64,000 nucleotides of DNA from positions 133,646,682-133,710,681 of the forward strand of contig CM043967.1 in NCBI GenBank assembly GCA_014529385.2. Direction: 5' to 3'. The notes beneath the pieces were generated by a model that was not told the origin of the DNA, searched no databases, and saw only the letters and a list, made by a program, of their open reading frames with translations. Below are positions 30,166 through 41,328 of the stretch, piece by piece. The position numbers were made by a program, and so were the translations under genes. Positions within the stretch are counted from its first letter, which is position 1, and every line of letters starts with the position of its first letter. Origin of the DNA: Adiantum capillus-veneris (lineage: Eukaryota; Streptophyta; Polypodiopsida; Polypodiales; Pteridaceae).

Positions 30166-33109
30166 ATGAACCTTAGATCTGGTTGTGTACTAGGAAATCA
30201 GAGCATACTCGGAGAAACCTCCAGTAGAGTGTCCATCGAAGACAGCGTGAATCAAGGCAATTCCTTGCACACAATCCTTGAAGAAGTCTCAGACACTTTT
30301 TCAGATTCAACATCTGAAATGTCTTCTTACTCGACTCACTCAAAAATTAGAATGACAATGGGCTATAAGCATATACTCTCTTTTTATAAAACTAACCGCC
30401 ATGGGACCTAGGTTTACTTGGACCCTAACGAGGAGTATGTTATTCGCATTGATGATCATGGTATTGAGTTCAAAGAAGAGATTAGGGCAAACAAACAAGG
30501 AAAAATGTACATGGACAAAAATGGAACTCAGTATGTACAAGTCGAAAACCCTGATGTGATAGACAAATGAGGGCTAGAAGTAAACACCATAATCCCAGAT
30601 ACGTCAGCAAAAGAAGGACCACCAACTTTAGAATTTGATGGATACGATCAAGTAGATTTTAAGCCTTTGAAATGGCTTAGTACGGATAATCCTAGGATCC
30701 GAGTCTATTGTTGGGAGGATAGAAACATAAAAGATCTTCTGTGGACTTTGCATGCCAAATCAGGACAACTAATGGCCATGAAGATCATCTATATCTTCAA
30801 GATCAAAGATAAGGGATCAATAGACCTACCAACCTACCTGTTTAGGGATTGTTATAACAACAAATTTGTTATGATGACTCTTGAGGAGGTAGAACAAACC
30901 AAATACCAAGGGTATTCTATAAGGGATTGAATATTGGGACAAGGACCAAAAACAATTCCAAGAGATGAACACCGTGAGAGATCATCTGAGAGTAATGTTA
31001 AGAAACCAAAAACCACCTCATCACGTAGAAAACCGAGTGACACTAAGGCATGTCCAGGACTACATGAGTCACTATTTCCAACAGACTGGTTTCAAGGACT
31101 TCGAACAGGATCAACTCCCAGGAGACCGGGAGTTGAACCAAACAGACACGTCAGACCAGCTAATTTTTAGAAATGGGTCAAAAAATACAGTGGATCAGGG
31201 GATCCATACGACCACTTAGTAAGATTTAAGCAAGTGCTAAGAGCAGAACGTATATTCGATTTCCATACTCAATTCGAGGGGTTTGGAATGACATTAGAAG
31301 GAAAAGAATTGACATGGTTCCAAAACATTCCATCAAGATCAATAATGGACTTGAACTTGTTAGCTCAAGGATTTGTAGTTGCTTGTTCCAAAACGGAGAT
31401 CAAACATAATACGGTAGCTCAAATCTACAGCTTTAAACAGAAACATGGTGAGTCTGTTAGGGATTGTGCAACTGGAATGAAACAATACATTGCGAAATGC
31501 CCAGGGGTAGAGATACCTGCAGAAGAACGACTTGTATCTTTGTTTCTAGAGGGACTACTAAACAAAGAAATTCATGCTATACTCTATAGTAAAAAGCATA
31601 CAACCTGAGAAGAGTGTGTGTCAAATGCTATTGACTTAGGAGACAATTGTGATATTTTTAACAAAGAAGATGTCCCTAAGGATAACCAAAGCGAGAACAC
31701 AGCATCCACTAAACCAGCACAAGTGGGAATGGCTGCTGCAACACCACTTTTAACCATAGAAGATATGCTCAAAAGGATGAATGACATGATGAACAACTTG
31801 CAAAAAGCACCTATGAGAGGACCAGGACAAGGGATACCTCAATAGGGACAACCAATTAGGCCACAGAAATGGTGTGCAGTTGAGGATAAATGGACCAACC
31901 ATGACACCCATGAGTGCTAATTGCAACCAAAGTATGATGGGAATGTTTAGTATGTGCCCATGAGGCCACAAGGACAACCCATGTACAGATATCAGCCTAA
32001 TATGGCCGAAGCTCCAAGACCACCTATGGGTATGGAAAGACTTCAAGCTGTGTTGGGTCAACAACCTCCGTACCCAGGACATAATGCAGTGCCTGTAAAG
32101 TACATACACTCTGAAGGAGTCATAGATGAACAATCATTAGTGCCTGTTACACCCTATGCGGAGCCTAGTCCATCTCCAGTGATGGTAGAAGGAGATTGGC
32201 ATAATTCACATCCACCACCGATGGAAGAAACCGTGACTTATGCTCCACCAAAGCTCGCAGCATTGTATTATGTAGCTAATCAAGGTGTCAAACCTCCCAT
32301 GGTCAGACCCATGATTAAGCCAAGAACGGGAAACTGTAACAACTGTGGTGCATATGATCATTGGGAAAATGAACGTCCATAGCCTGACAAAAACCTCAAA
32401 CTAGTTGAACCTATTGCATACAATGTTGCAAAAAGGGAGGACACTTTTTGGAAGATTATCCTAAAAATCCTTTAAACAAGGGTAAAACAGTAGTAAACGT
32501 AGTCCAAGTGATACCTAGTAGCTCGTCAGAGAGTGAACTGATTGTTCCAATCAAGGTAATCACTAGAGCCCAGGAGAAGAAAAAGAAACACAACTCCTCT
32601 GATGATTCAGAAAATACAAAATTTTCCTCTCAAAGGATCAAAAGAAGCAGAAGCAAAAGATATGAGATGAGAAAACAAAAACAACGGGTTGAAATTGACA
32701 AGAAAGCAAAAAATCTATTCCCGAAAAAGGTGAAAGAAATTGGAAGTGAAATCAAGAAAACAACGATGAAATCTGGAGTATCCATTTTGGTTGATAAAAT
32801 TTTTGAGCCTATTAATGCCACCTTGGAAGCCTACCAAGAAGGACTTAAAGTAGACCAAACATGGAAAACAAATGAAAAAACTATCCTTCTCCAGACAGGG
32901 AAGCAACTAAGCTGGAAGCTTATCAAAATTTGGTAAAAATCACGCAAGAAATGCTAGAAAAACAAAAACCCAAGCTTGAAAGTATCGCAAAACCTGAGAA
33001 GCTTGTGGTAAGAGACACTAAAGAAAAACCCGATGTGGTGGCAAAATGCCACCTTGAAACAAAAGAACCAGAACTTATAGTGCCGGACAACGAAGATGCC
33101 TTAGACGGA
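30166..33109 (+). pseudogene. Ty3 Gag of element B, broken
   Basis: The ATG at 30,166 opens MNLRSGCVLGNQSILG, followed by an acidic N-terminal region. The capsid-type domain starts near 31,170 with KYSGSGDPYDHLVRFKQV and continues through FDFHTQFEGFGMTLEG, QKHGESVRDCATGMKQYIA and CPGVEIPAEERL. A Pro/Gln/Met-rich part and a zinc-knuckle-like CNNCGAYDHW near 32,335 follow. The last expected cysteine of that knuckle reads Arg. A Lys/Glu-rich stretch (32,448-32,936) follows. In-frame stops include those at 30,409 and 31,606, and frameshifts lie near 30,930 and 31,850. Element A carries the same protein with an internal deletion. Confidence 0.85.
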
Positions 33110-33880
33110 ATTCCATTTGTAGAGGAAAACTGGCCAGGACACTTATGGAAAAAAGTTAGAGAGATCAATGATGGGAGCCTAACTCTAAAGTCAGCTCCTA
33201 TAGAGGATGTTTGGTTGAATAACCTACTACTGATATGAACATGGATGTACAATCCTTGTATGGGGATTGCGAATCTGAAGCTTCGGGAATATCGAAACCA
33301 TTGACCTTAAAAACATTGCCCTCTTACTTGGAAGATGACGAAGATGAATCCATAGTGTGTACGACCACTCAAGTAAAAAGAGTTGAACAGACCCTAGAAG
33401 TAGACAACATTCATTCAATCATGTCTACACCCATCCAATGCACTCTTACCTTGGGAGAATTGTTAAAACTCAAACCATATTTATGGAATGATCTACAGAA
33501 AAATCCTAGAGAAGGTGGGAATAAAGGGGCTAATCTCAAAAAATTTGGGAAAATTAAAAAACGAAATGGACAACAAAGAGATTTGATCTGTTCCAATGAA
33601 CAAAGTCAGAGAATATTACAAAGGGGAAGAAGGAAACACCACCCTTCTGGTGAAATATAATGACATTGAAACCATGGCAATACTGGATAGTGGAGCAGGC
33701 ATAGCCATAGCCACGAAAGCCGTATGGGAATCCTGGGGACAACCAGCCATTAGACAAGCTCGAATGAAATTGCAATTGACTGATGGACACATTGAGAGAC
33801 CATTAGGGCTGCTTGAAAAAGTGATAGTCAATTCCTGTGGAATTGAATATCAACACACATTTTCCATAGTAGAATTTTAA
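33110..33880 (+). pseudogene. Ty3 protease region of element B
   Basis: An acidic linker (PSYLEDDEDESIVCTTTQ) leads into the retropepsin. From 33,596 the frame reads REYYKGEEGNTTLLVKYN and then METMAILDSGAG-like sequence with the catalytic LDSGAG. The C-terminal part (GLLEKVIVNSCGIEYQHTF) ends at a stop at 33,878. A partial continuation near 33,890 resembles the family's second hydrophobic-Gly motif region. The enzyme would cut the Gag-Pol polyprotein. This is the protease in the normal position, in contrast to the second one near 38,410. Confidence 0.85.
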
Positions 33881-35040
33881 AAAAAATCAATTATGAAATC
33901 ATATTGGAAAGACCTTTCATGTGACAGGTATAGCTTATCCAAGATTGGGGAAACAATTATCTGTACTTGAAGCAAGTGGGATCTATAACAAGGGTAAATA
34001 TAAAAGATCACACTTATAGAGATGTCTTGAAAACACCCATACAAGAGTTTGATCCTGTCTCTTAGACTGAAACTAAGCTTCTATCCTGGTTAAACAAAGA
34101 CACTCCTTTTTGGATGTGTGGAGCTTCAGAAAACGAAAGCTTAAAATGAGAAGAATGTATTCTAGAAAGGGACTGCACAGACGAAGCCTATGTACCTGAA
34201 CCCTTTCCAGAGCATTTGTTTGAGCCATTCGAATAGACTCAAATTTTAGCAACCATTGATGTATGTGTGAATACGTCTATGCCTACTCAATTTTACAATG
34301 AGGATGGCTACGACATAATTCCCATCGAAATGATTTCAACCCTCAACATTGATGATGAAGATGATAACCCAAGGAATTGATGAAACCTTACAAAATATTT
34401 TCAGACCTCTACTACGATGCAACAGATGAGTTAGATGAACACTCAGCTACCACAGAAGATTCGGGGTCAGAAAAAGAACATCTGAGGGCTAAACTACTCT
34501 TGAAAGGAGGGGAGGAAAAGTTTTTTGACTTTCCAAACCATAAATCAAGAAGACAAAAATGGTATAAATGAAAAAGAGACACCAAAAATGTGAAAACACG
34601 ACCTATGCCATCAGTCTCCAGTAGAGCACAATTCCTAATGCAGATAGGTGCAAATGATTGTGTCAAGGAAAAAATCACTCGTAGATATCCTTCAAACAGA
34701 AATTCAAAAATGTCTAAAACATCGAGAAAAGGATACTCAAGCAAACCAACGGGATAAGAAGCCAATCATGACACGAGTTGAGCAAAAAAAGAAATACCAA
34801 GAGTTAAAAAAAGCTCTAAAGGAGATATATACGACTAAAATGGAAACCACGGAAGAAGATGGTAAGGATGTAATGAGTGTTCCATCCCATTACAAAAAGT
34901 ATACTCTCTAAGATCAAAAAATCATAGTCAAACAACCTGTTAGGGAACTACAAAAACATGGCGAGTCTTATGAAGGGTCTGAAAATGCTAAAAAGATAGA
35001 CCTAGCTAAACCAGGAGAAGAGCCTAGATCCGCTTACATT
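33881..35040 (+). pseudogene. Protease-RT linker of element B, decayed
   Basis: Short open pieces with acidic and lysine-rich composition lie here (for example 34,377-34,571 and 34,648-34,911). They have many stops and no recognisable domain. Such a linker between protease and RT is normal for large Ty3 elements. Confidence 0.6.
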
Positions 35041-36070
35041 GCAAACGACCTAACAGAGAAAGAAGAAGAGCTCTTGCTGAGCTTGCTAAAATAATACCGA
35101 GATATCTTCGCTTGGTCTTACAAGGATCTCAAGGGTGTTGATCCAGAAATCTGTCAACATACCATACCCATGAGAGATGATGCAAAACCAAGTAGACAAA
35201 GGCCATACACCTATAATGAAACATCTTCCAGGAAGATAAAAGAAGAGATTGAAAAACTAAAGGAAGCTGAATTCATTTACAAAATTGAACACACAGATTG
35301 GGTGTCTCCAATTGTGGTAGTACCCAAGAAGAATGGAAAATTATGAGTGTGTGTTAATCTCAAAAAGGTGAATGCAACTACCATTAGAGACAGTTTTCCT
35401 CCTCCAATCACTGAGCATGTTTTAGAACGAGTTGCAGGAAAAGAAGCTTACAGCTTCTTAGATGGATTTTCGGGATACAATCAACTTTTGGTTGACCCAA
35501 AAGATCAGCATAAAATTGCTTTTGTAACAGAATGGGGTATTTTTTCCTATCGGGTTATTGCATTGGGGTTAATTAATGCTCCAACCATGTTTCAAAGGTT
35601 GATGAAGCATGCTTTTAAAGAATATCTTAGGAAATTCTTAGAAGTATATATGGATGATCTATGCGTACATTCATTAATCCGGGCTGATCATTTTGAACAC
35701 TTCAAAAAGGTATTCAAAAAATGTAGACTTTATAGTATTTGTTAAATCCTGAAAAGTGCACATTAATGGGTAGACAAGGAAAAATTCTTGGACATATAGT
35801 GTTTAATAATGGCATAGCTACTGATATTGAAAAAATTCATATCATTGCTGATTTGCCTAGAACAACAACAGTCAAGGGGGTACAAGCCTTCATGCGGCAT
35901 TGTGGATATTATAGACTGTTCATCTACATGTACGCTATAATTATAAAACCCATGTATAGCTTGATTACACACTTTGAGTGGACCGAGGCATGTGAAGAAT
36001 CCTTCATGAAGCTTAAGCAAGCTCTCACCTCAGCTCCAATATTGAAAGCACTAGATTGGAATAAGATATT
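35041..36070 (+). pseudogene. Ty3 reverse transcriptase of element B
   Basis: The N-terminus reads YRDIFAWSYKDLKGVDPE near 35,095, then DWVSPIVVVPKKNGKL, followed by a TGA at 35,344-35,346. In the open part from 35,347 the motifs are FLDGFSGYNQLL (catalytic Asp at residue 39 of that frame), FVTEWGIFSYRVIALGLIN and VYMDDLCVHS with an intact YMDD at residues 101-104. A frameshift near 35,742 moves to the next frame (LNPEKCTLMGRQGKILGH), which is the connection to RNase H. The palm-domain residues are intact, so only nonsense and frameshift lesions disable it. Confidence 0.92.
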
Positions 36071-36760
36071 CCACATACATGTAGATGCTTCCAATTTTGC
36101 TATCGGTTGTATACTAGCTCAATCAGGAGACGAGAAAATTCCACATACATGTAGATGCTTCCAATTTTGCTATCGGTTGTATACTAGCTCAACCAGGAGA
36201 CGAGAAAATTGACTTTCCTATTTCTTATGCTAGTTGACAATTGAACATGGCGTAAAAGAATTACATCACTATCGAAAGGGAAGGATTAGGAATGATCTAT
36301 GCCGTTAAAAAGTATAGACATTACCTATTAGCCAACAAGTTTGTGTTCTTTGTGGACCACCAAGATTTGTTGTACTTGGTCAACAAGCCATGCAGCACAA
36401 GAACAATAGTGAGATGGTTCATCATTCTTTTGAAATTTGATTTCACTGTGGTTGTAAAAAAGGGCACTACACATCAACGAGCAGATCATTTGTCAAGGAT
36501 TGTTTCAGAGAACCACCTAAAGGAGTAGACGATGATCCACCAGATGTCTATTTGTTCTCCGTGGAAATGATACCTCGATGGTCGAAAAAAATGTTTCATT
36601 GATGACAATAGCTCAAGTGGACTCACAAACACCACTTCCTATTACGATCGAATTAATCAAGCAATCGATTATGTAGCAATTACTAGGTGGTAGGCTTTAC
36701 AAAAGAAATCGAGATGGAATATTGCTCTTATTCATTAATGTGAAGAAACAAAATAGCACC
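36030..36760 (+). pseudogene. Ty3 RNase H of element B
   Basis: The first catalytic motif HVDASNFAIGCILAQ occurs twice because of the 70-bp duplication. The domain continues at 36,292 with KKYRHYLLANKFVFFVDHQ and VVKKGTTHQRADHLSR, matching the Ty3 RNase H fold, in which it degrades the RNA of the RNA-DNA hybrid. A stop follows near 36,526. From there to 36,760 only short broken pieces lead to the integrase. Confidence 0.85.
36071..36210. repeat. 70-bp exact tandem duplication within RNase H
   Basis: 36,071-36,140 and 36,141-36,210 are identical except for one base (AATCAGG against AACCAGG). Seventy is not a multiple of three, so the duplication shifts the frame. Each unit encodes the RNase H motif HVDASNFAIG. 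ATT precedes both units, which suggests slippage or repair at microhomology. Confidence 0.97.
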
Positions 36761-38217
36761 TAAGTCAAGCACATGTTACCATAGTAGGACTTCACTTTGT
36801 GGAAGACCAAATTATGCAACGAAGCTTAAGACTTGGAGTATTTTGGCTGACTATGAGGAGTGATGTTCGATATTTTGTAAATGATTGTACTCAATGTCAA
36901 AAACAAACATCCATACCGCATGTAACATTGTTTCAAATGTCACCTATTCCTAACTGGAGTAACTATCTGTTTACTTATTTATCAAGACGAATTCTCTTGA
37001 TGATATGAGTAAACATCGTCAAAGAGCAATTGAAACTGAAGCAAGACACTATGATCTTATTGGGAACCAATTGTATCGGAGAGATAAAGATCAACATTTG
37101 CGTCTTTGTGCAAATGAAGACGAGAATATTCCGATTATAGAACAAGCACATGCTGGATTAGCTGGAGGTCACATTTCTAGTGAGACCACCACAAGAGCAA
37201 TCTTGATAACTTGCATATGGTGGCCCAACACTTTCTGCAGATGCCAAAAAATATGTTCGAAGGTGTGATGCTTGTCAATGAGCAAAAATGCCAAAACGTG
37301 TAGATAGCATGCCCTTAAGACCCATGATGGGGGCTAGAGTTTTCGCAAAATGGGTTATAGATTTTGTTGGGCCAATACAGCCACCTGCTTATAGAACCCA
37401 AGCTCAATATATCATTGTAGCTACGGACTATTTGACCAAGTGGGTCGAGGCTAAAGCAACTCAAAAGAATGATGCCAAAACCACTGTTGCATTCTTATAT
37501 GAGTATGTATTCACGAGATATGGACTGCCAATAGAAATTATTAGTGATCGGGGAACTCATTTCCTCAATGAGGTAATTGAGTACTTGCTTGATGAGTTTA
37601 TGGTCATCCATAACAAATCAGCTCCCTATCACCCACAAGCAAACGGACAAGCTGAGCATACAAACAAAATTCTTAGCTTGGTGCTGACTAAAGAAGTTAG
37701 ATCAGGAAGGACAGACTGGGAAATGAATCTCCATGTTGCTCTATGGGCTTATCAAGTTTCATTTAAAACAGCTTTAAATGGTACACCCTTTAACCTTGTT
37801 TATGGTCTTGATGCCATACTGCCAATAGAATTTCTATTGCCAACATTAAGGGTAGCACGGAATCTTGAGTGGACTAGACATGAATTGTCAGAAAGACTTG
37901 AAGATTTGGAAAAGGTAGATGAGCAAAGGCTAACTGCTGTAGCTCACATCTTTGCACAAAAGCAAAAACAAAAACACTTTTTTGATTCCCACTTAATCAC
38001 AAAAACCTTCAAGAAAGGGGACTTAGTTTTAGTCTATTCACTTAAGCAACACATTCCCAAGTTTAAGAAAAAGGGAAACGAACCGTTTATCATTGAAGAT
38101 GTATCTCCAAGTGGAGCCGTAAAATTATCCACTCTAGATGGTGAACCAATGGCTAATTGGATTAGTGGATGTCGTTTAAAGAAATACAATTTTCCGCTAA
38201 CCAATGAACTGTTATAA
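36761..38217 (+). pseudogene. Ty3 integrase region with two successive H2C2 modules
   Basis: Integrase inserts the DNA copy. The first zinc-finger-like module has His at 36,772 and 36,793 and Cys at 36,886 and 36,895 (HX6H-X30-CX2C). The second has His at 37,149 and 37,170 and Cys at 37,264 and 37,273, with one frameshift and a stop just after it. The catalytic core is one open frame of 309 codons from 37,288. It has D25 (VIDFVGP), D87 (SDRGTHF) and E123 (NGQAEHTN), with 35 residues between the last two as in retroviral-type integrases. The C-terminus (KGDLVLVYSLKQH, then GAVKLSTLDGEPMANW) matches the usual Ty3 tail. The core appears intact. Confidence 0.92.
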
Positions 38218-39190
38218 ATAATACATGCATCCATGCAAAGGAGGATTAAACGACATCAGGTTATTGATGAAGCCCAAGAGGAAGCTTGGCTTTGGGTACT
38301 CAAACGAAAAGTTGCTCTCAGGAATCAACAGATACCGATTCCCATCAACACTTTGGAAATAGATGAATGACAATGGGAATTACCTAAAGATGTAGTTTCA
38401 ACAGACGGAATGGACTTGTGCATCAAAGTACAGCTCAACAATCATAGCACCAAAGCTTTGGTCGACACAGGAGCTAGAGTAAATGCAGTCAGTTATTCCA
38501 CGTACAAGAAGGCAACAAGTCAAGCATTGACAGCAGGAATAGCGACAATCAAGGGATGTAACACGAACCCAACCCCAAAATTGGGAGTAGTCACCTTGAA
38601 CATGATCGTACATGGATTTTCATGTCCTCATCAGTTTGTATGCTTACCAGACGAACACATGATGAGACGATGATTCTTGGAATTCCTTGGATGCAGACAT
38701 ACAAAGCAGTACCGGATTGGGATACAAATCAGCTCAAGCTATCACCTAAAGGAGGGCAACTCATTGTTCCAATTGCACCAAGCAAGGAGGAATGGAAAGG
38801 AAGCAATCAATAGACCAAACCACGAAGTAATCAATCTTCTCCATCCCCTCGATAAGCAAATGCTACAAGTAGCAAGCAAGGAGTCAGGAAAATTTGGGTA
38901 CCAAAAGCAAAGCTTAAGGATAAGCCGATTCAAATCTGGGTGTCCAAAACTTCAGTGCCAAAACAAAAGAAGGTACCAAGGGTAAAAGCACAGATACGAG
39001 CATCTCCGAGCAAGGAACCCAGCTTGAAATGGATTTGGAAGAGAAAGGAGCACTTATCTTCTCCACAAACCGTGAAACCAATCAAGCAATGGCGAGTTAA
39101 GTCTCACAAGACTCCACCACACCATATAACACCAAGAAAACCGAGCTACCAATGGCGAGAAAAATCTCAACAACAGTCAAAAGTGCTACC
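38218..39190 (+). pseudogene. Second retropepsin-like domain downstream of integrase
   Basis: From 38,410 the frame reads MDLCIKVQLNNHSTKALVDT, then GARVNAVSYSTY, with the retropepsin-type DTGA at 38,464-38,475. After a frameshift near 38,660 the next frame gives ILGIPWMQTYKAVPDWD, which looks like the family's second conserved hydrophobic-Gly motif, and QLKLSPKGGQLIVPI. The two motifs are about 70 residues apart, normal for a retropepsin. A Trp/Lys/Ser-rich tail follows to about 39,190 (KIWVPKAKLKDKPIQIW). A protease after integrase is unusual, since the normal one lies at 33,600. It could be a captured domain or part of the additional ORF. Confidence 0.7.
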
Positions 39191-41290
39191 AACAGCTCAT
39201 GCCATCGGCATGGCCGACAACCTACCACCTACCCAATACCAAAACACTTGGATACTATCAACTCAACTATCTCCTTGAGCTACAAGACCAGCCAAGAGAT
39301 CCTACAAATTTGATGAAGAGTCGGCTGAAAGCTCGCTGGAAAGGCACAGCAGTGAAAGCTCCGATAATGAGGAAAAAAGAGTGCGAAGGGAGGAAATGAA
39401 GAGAAAAGCCGTGGCAGCACACCAAGAAGAGCCCGTGCAAACGCAAGCCCGGTTTGAAAGAGAGAAATATGCATACCAACACATCCGACAAGTACAAGGA
39501 AAGGGCCTGGAAAAATGGGTGCCTCTAGTGGACTTAAGGAACCAAGGACCAAGCATCACACGAGGAAAGAGGCTGAAGAATCCGCTGAAGCACTGGAACG
39601 TATGTACCAAGAAGTAGAAGCTTTAAAGCTAAGGGAAGCCAAAGAAGCGGAAAGGAAGGAAAAAGAGGAAGAAGAACAAAAGAAGGCAGAGGAGACCACT
39701 GCACAAGGAGAAGCACAACATGCCCAAGGTGATGTGTCTCCCCATATCTCTTCTCCTATCTCTGAACACCAAGATCATTCGATGCCGAGCCCACCACCAT
39801 CACCGACAGTTAAAGACACCATAAATGAGCCTGAAGAAAAGAAGGAAACTCAAGCTACATAAGAGCCTGAACAGCAAATGGTAGATGAATCTACACAACA
39901 AGCAACTGGAACTACTCAAGAGCAGCCAATAGAGAAGGAGCCAGAGACCAAAAAGGCAGCAAGTCCTGCAACAACAAAAGAGGACACCACACAGTTTGAG
40001 CAGCCAAAGGAGCAAAAGGTAGAGGAATCACCCTCTACCGCAGCACAAGAAGAGAAGGCCGAGGCACCATCCTCTACTTCCATGGAAAAAGAACAGCCAT
40101 AGCTACAAGAACAATAGCAACGAGCTGTCCTGACACAGTCAAAAGAAACACAAGAGGCTGCAAAAACATCAACCCAGTTGGCATGACATGAAGACTTGCA
40201 ATCAAATGACAAAGTCATTCTGTAGGTTAACGAATATGCTAAGCAAATGCAGGAGATGACTAAAAGACTTCACTCAGCAGCACTTGACAGTAGCACAAGG
40301 GCCAAAGAGTTAGAGATGGTGATCAACGCACTCCAAGGGGAGTTAGATGACAGACTTAATGTCATCACCGATCTTCAGAGGCAAGTGTAGGAAATGAGAG
40401 CAGAAGCTGAACAACATCAGCTCTCTAGAGATAAGCAACAGAAAGAAATGGAAGAGCTGGGTGAGCTGCGTACCAAATTGTCAGATGCGTGCAAGTCCAA
40501 GGATGATCAGATGATGAAAGTCACAAATGAACTTCTCACTACCACCCTCTCAGCTCAAAAAATCTAGGTACAGATAGATGTAGCTAATGCCTCTCTACAG
40601 TACTCAAAACAACAAATCAATGATCAGGCGATATTCTTGCGGCAAATGCGAGAAAATCCAGCCGTCACCTTGATTAAAAGAACATACGAGGACCTAGATA
40701 GCACATGAGGCATTACTCAAGAAGCAGCCAACTTGGATAAACTACCCCAGATTGCTTGCTCCTGAAAAGGGACCAGCGAGACTGAAGAATACATGGTGAA
40801 AACCCTAAAGGGTGCCATGTCATTCTTTAAAAGTCTACCTCATTTGTCATGTGTTATGTTATATAAGATCTACCAAATGCTGCTCACATGCATCGAAGTG
40901 TTCAATGAGCCAGAGCAAGCAGGTGCCCCTTGGATGTCATTCCTCGAGGGTAATACAGGTTTGTGCTATGATCTCAGTGGCCAACCTTCCGAAGAAGTCC
41001 TCTATGGCTTCTACGCCAGATGCATGTTTCTACCTTCACACAATATGCTGGCATTTGAGGAAGTGTTCTACACGAGATTCTTCACTTGGCGAATGAAGAT
41101 ATTTGCACCAGTAATTAGCAACCTCACATCAAGGTTTATAGGCTACTCAACAGTGGAGCTGAAAAACCGAGTAACTATGCAGTTTTTGCAAGTGCCAGGT
41201 AAAGAAAGGAAAATTAGATACCAAAAGGCACTGAATGTGCTTAAAGACCACCTCGTCAACCGCCAGCCCAAAGACTACTTCAGCCCATAA
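39191..41290 (+). pseudogene. Downstream additional ORF of element B, N-terminus deleted
   Basis: The sequence matches 3,255-5,294 of element A. A Ser/Glu-rich start (FDEESAESSLERHSSESSDN) leads into a long Glu/Lys/Gln/Pro-rich region (39,515-40,102). A coiled coil (AKELEMVINALQGELDDR) lies near 40,300 and the conserved C-terminal domain at 40,793-41,290. That domain has AMSFFKSLPHLSC, GFYARCMFLPSHNMLAFEE and QFLQVPGKERKIRYQKALN. Stops at 39,860, 40,100, 40,390 and elsewhere break it, but the C-terminal 165 codons are open. The plant mobile-domain-like part and start codon of element A are absent. The position before the polypurine tract is where env-like or other extra ORFs lie in large plant Ty3 elements. 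Confidence 0.7.
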
Positions 41291-41310
41291 AGCTGTGTCA
41301 AGGGACGACA

Positions 41311-41328
41311 CAGGCGAGGAGGGGGGAA
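41311..41328 (+). promoter_or_regulatory. Polypurine tract of element B
   Basis: GGCGAGGAGGGGGGAA directly precedes the LTR start TGTTAGC. Confidence 0.88.
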
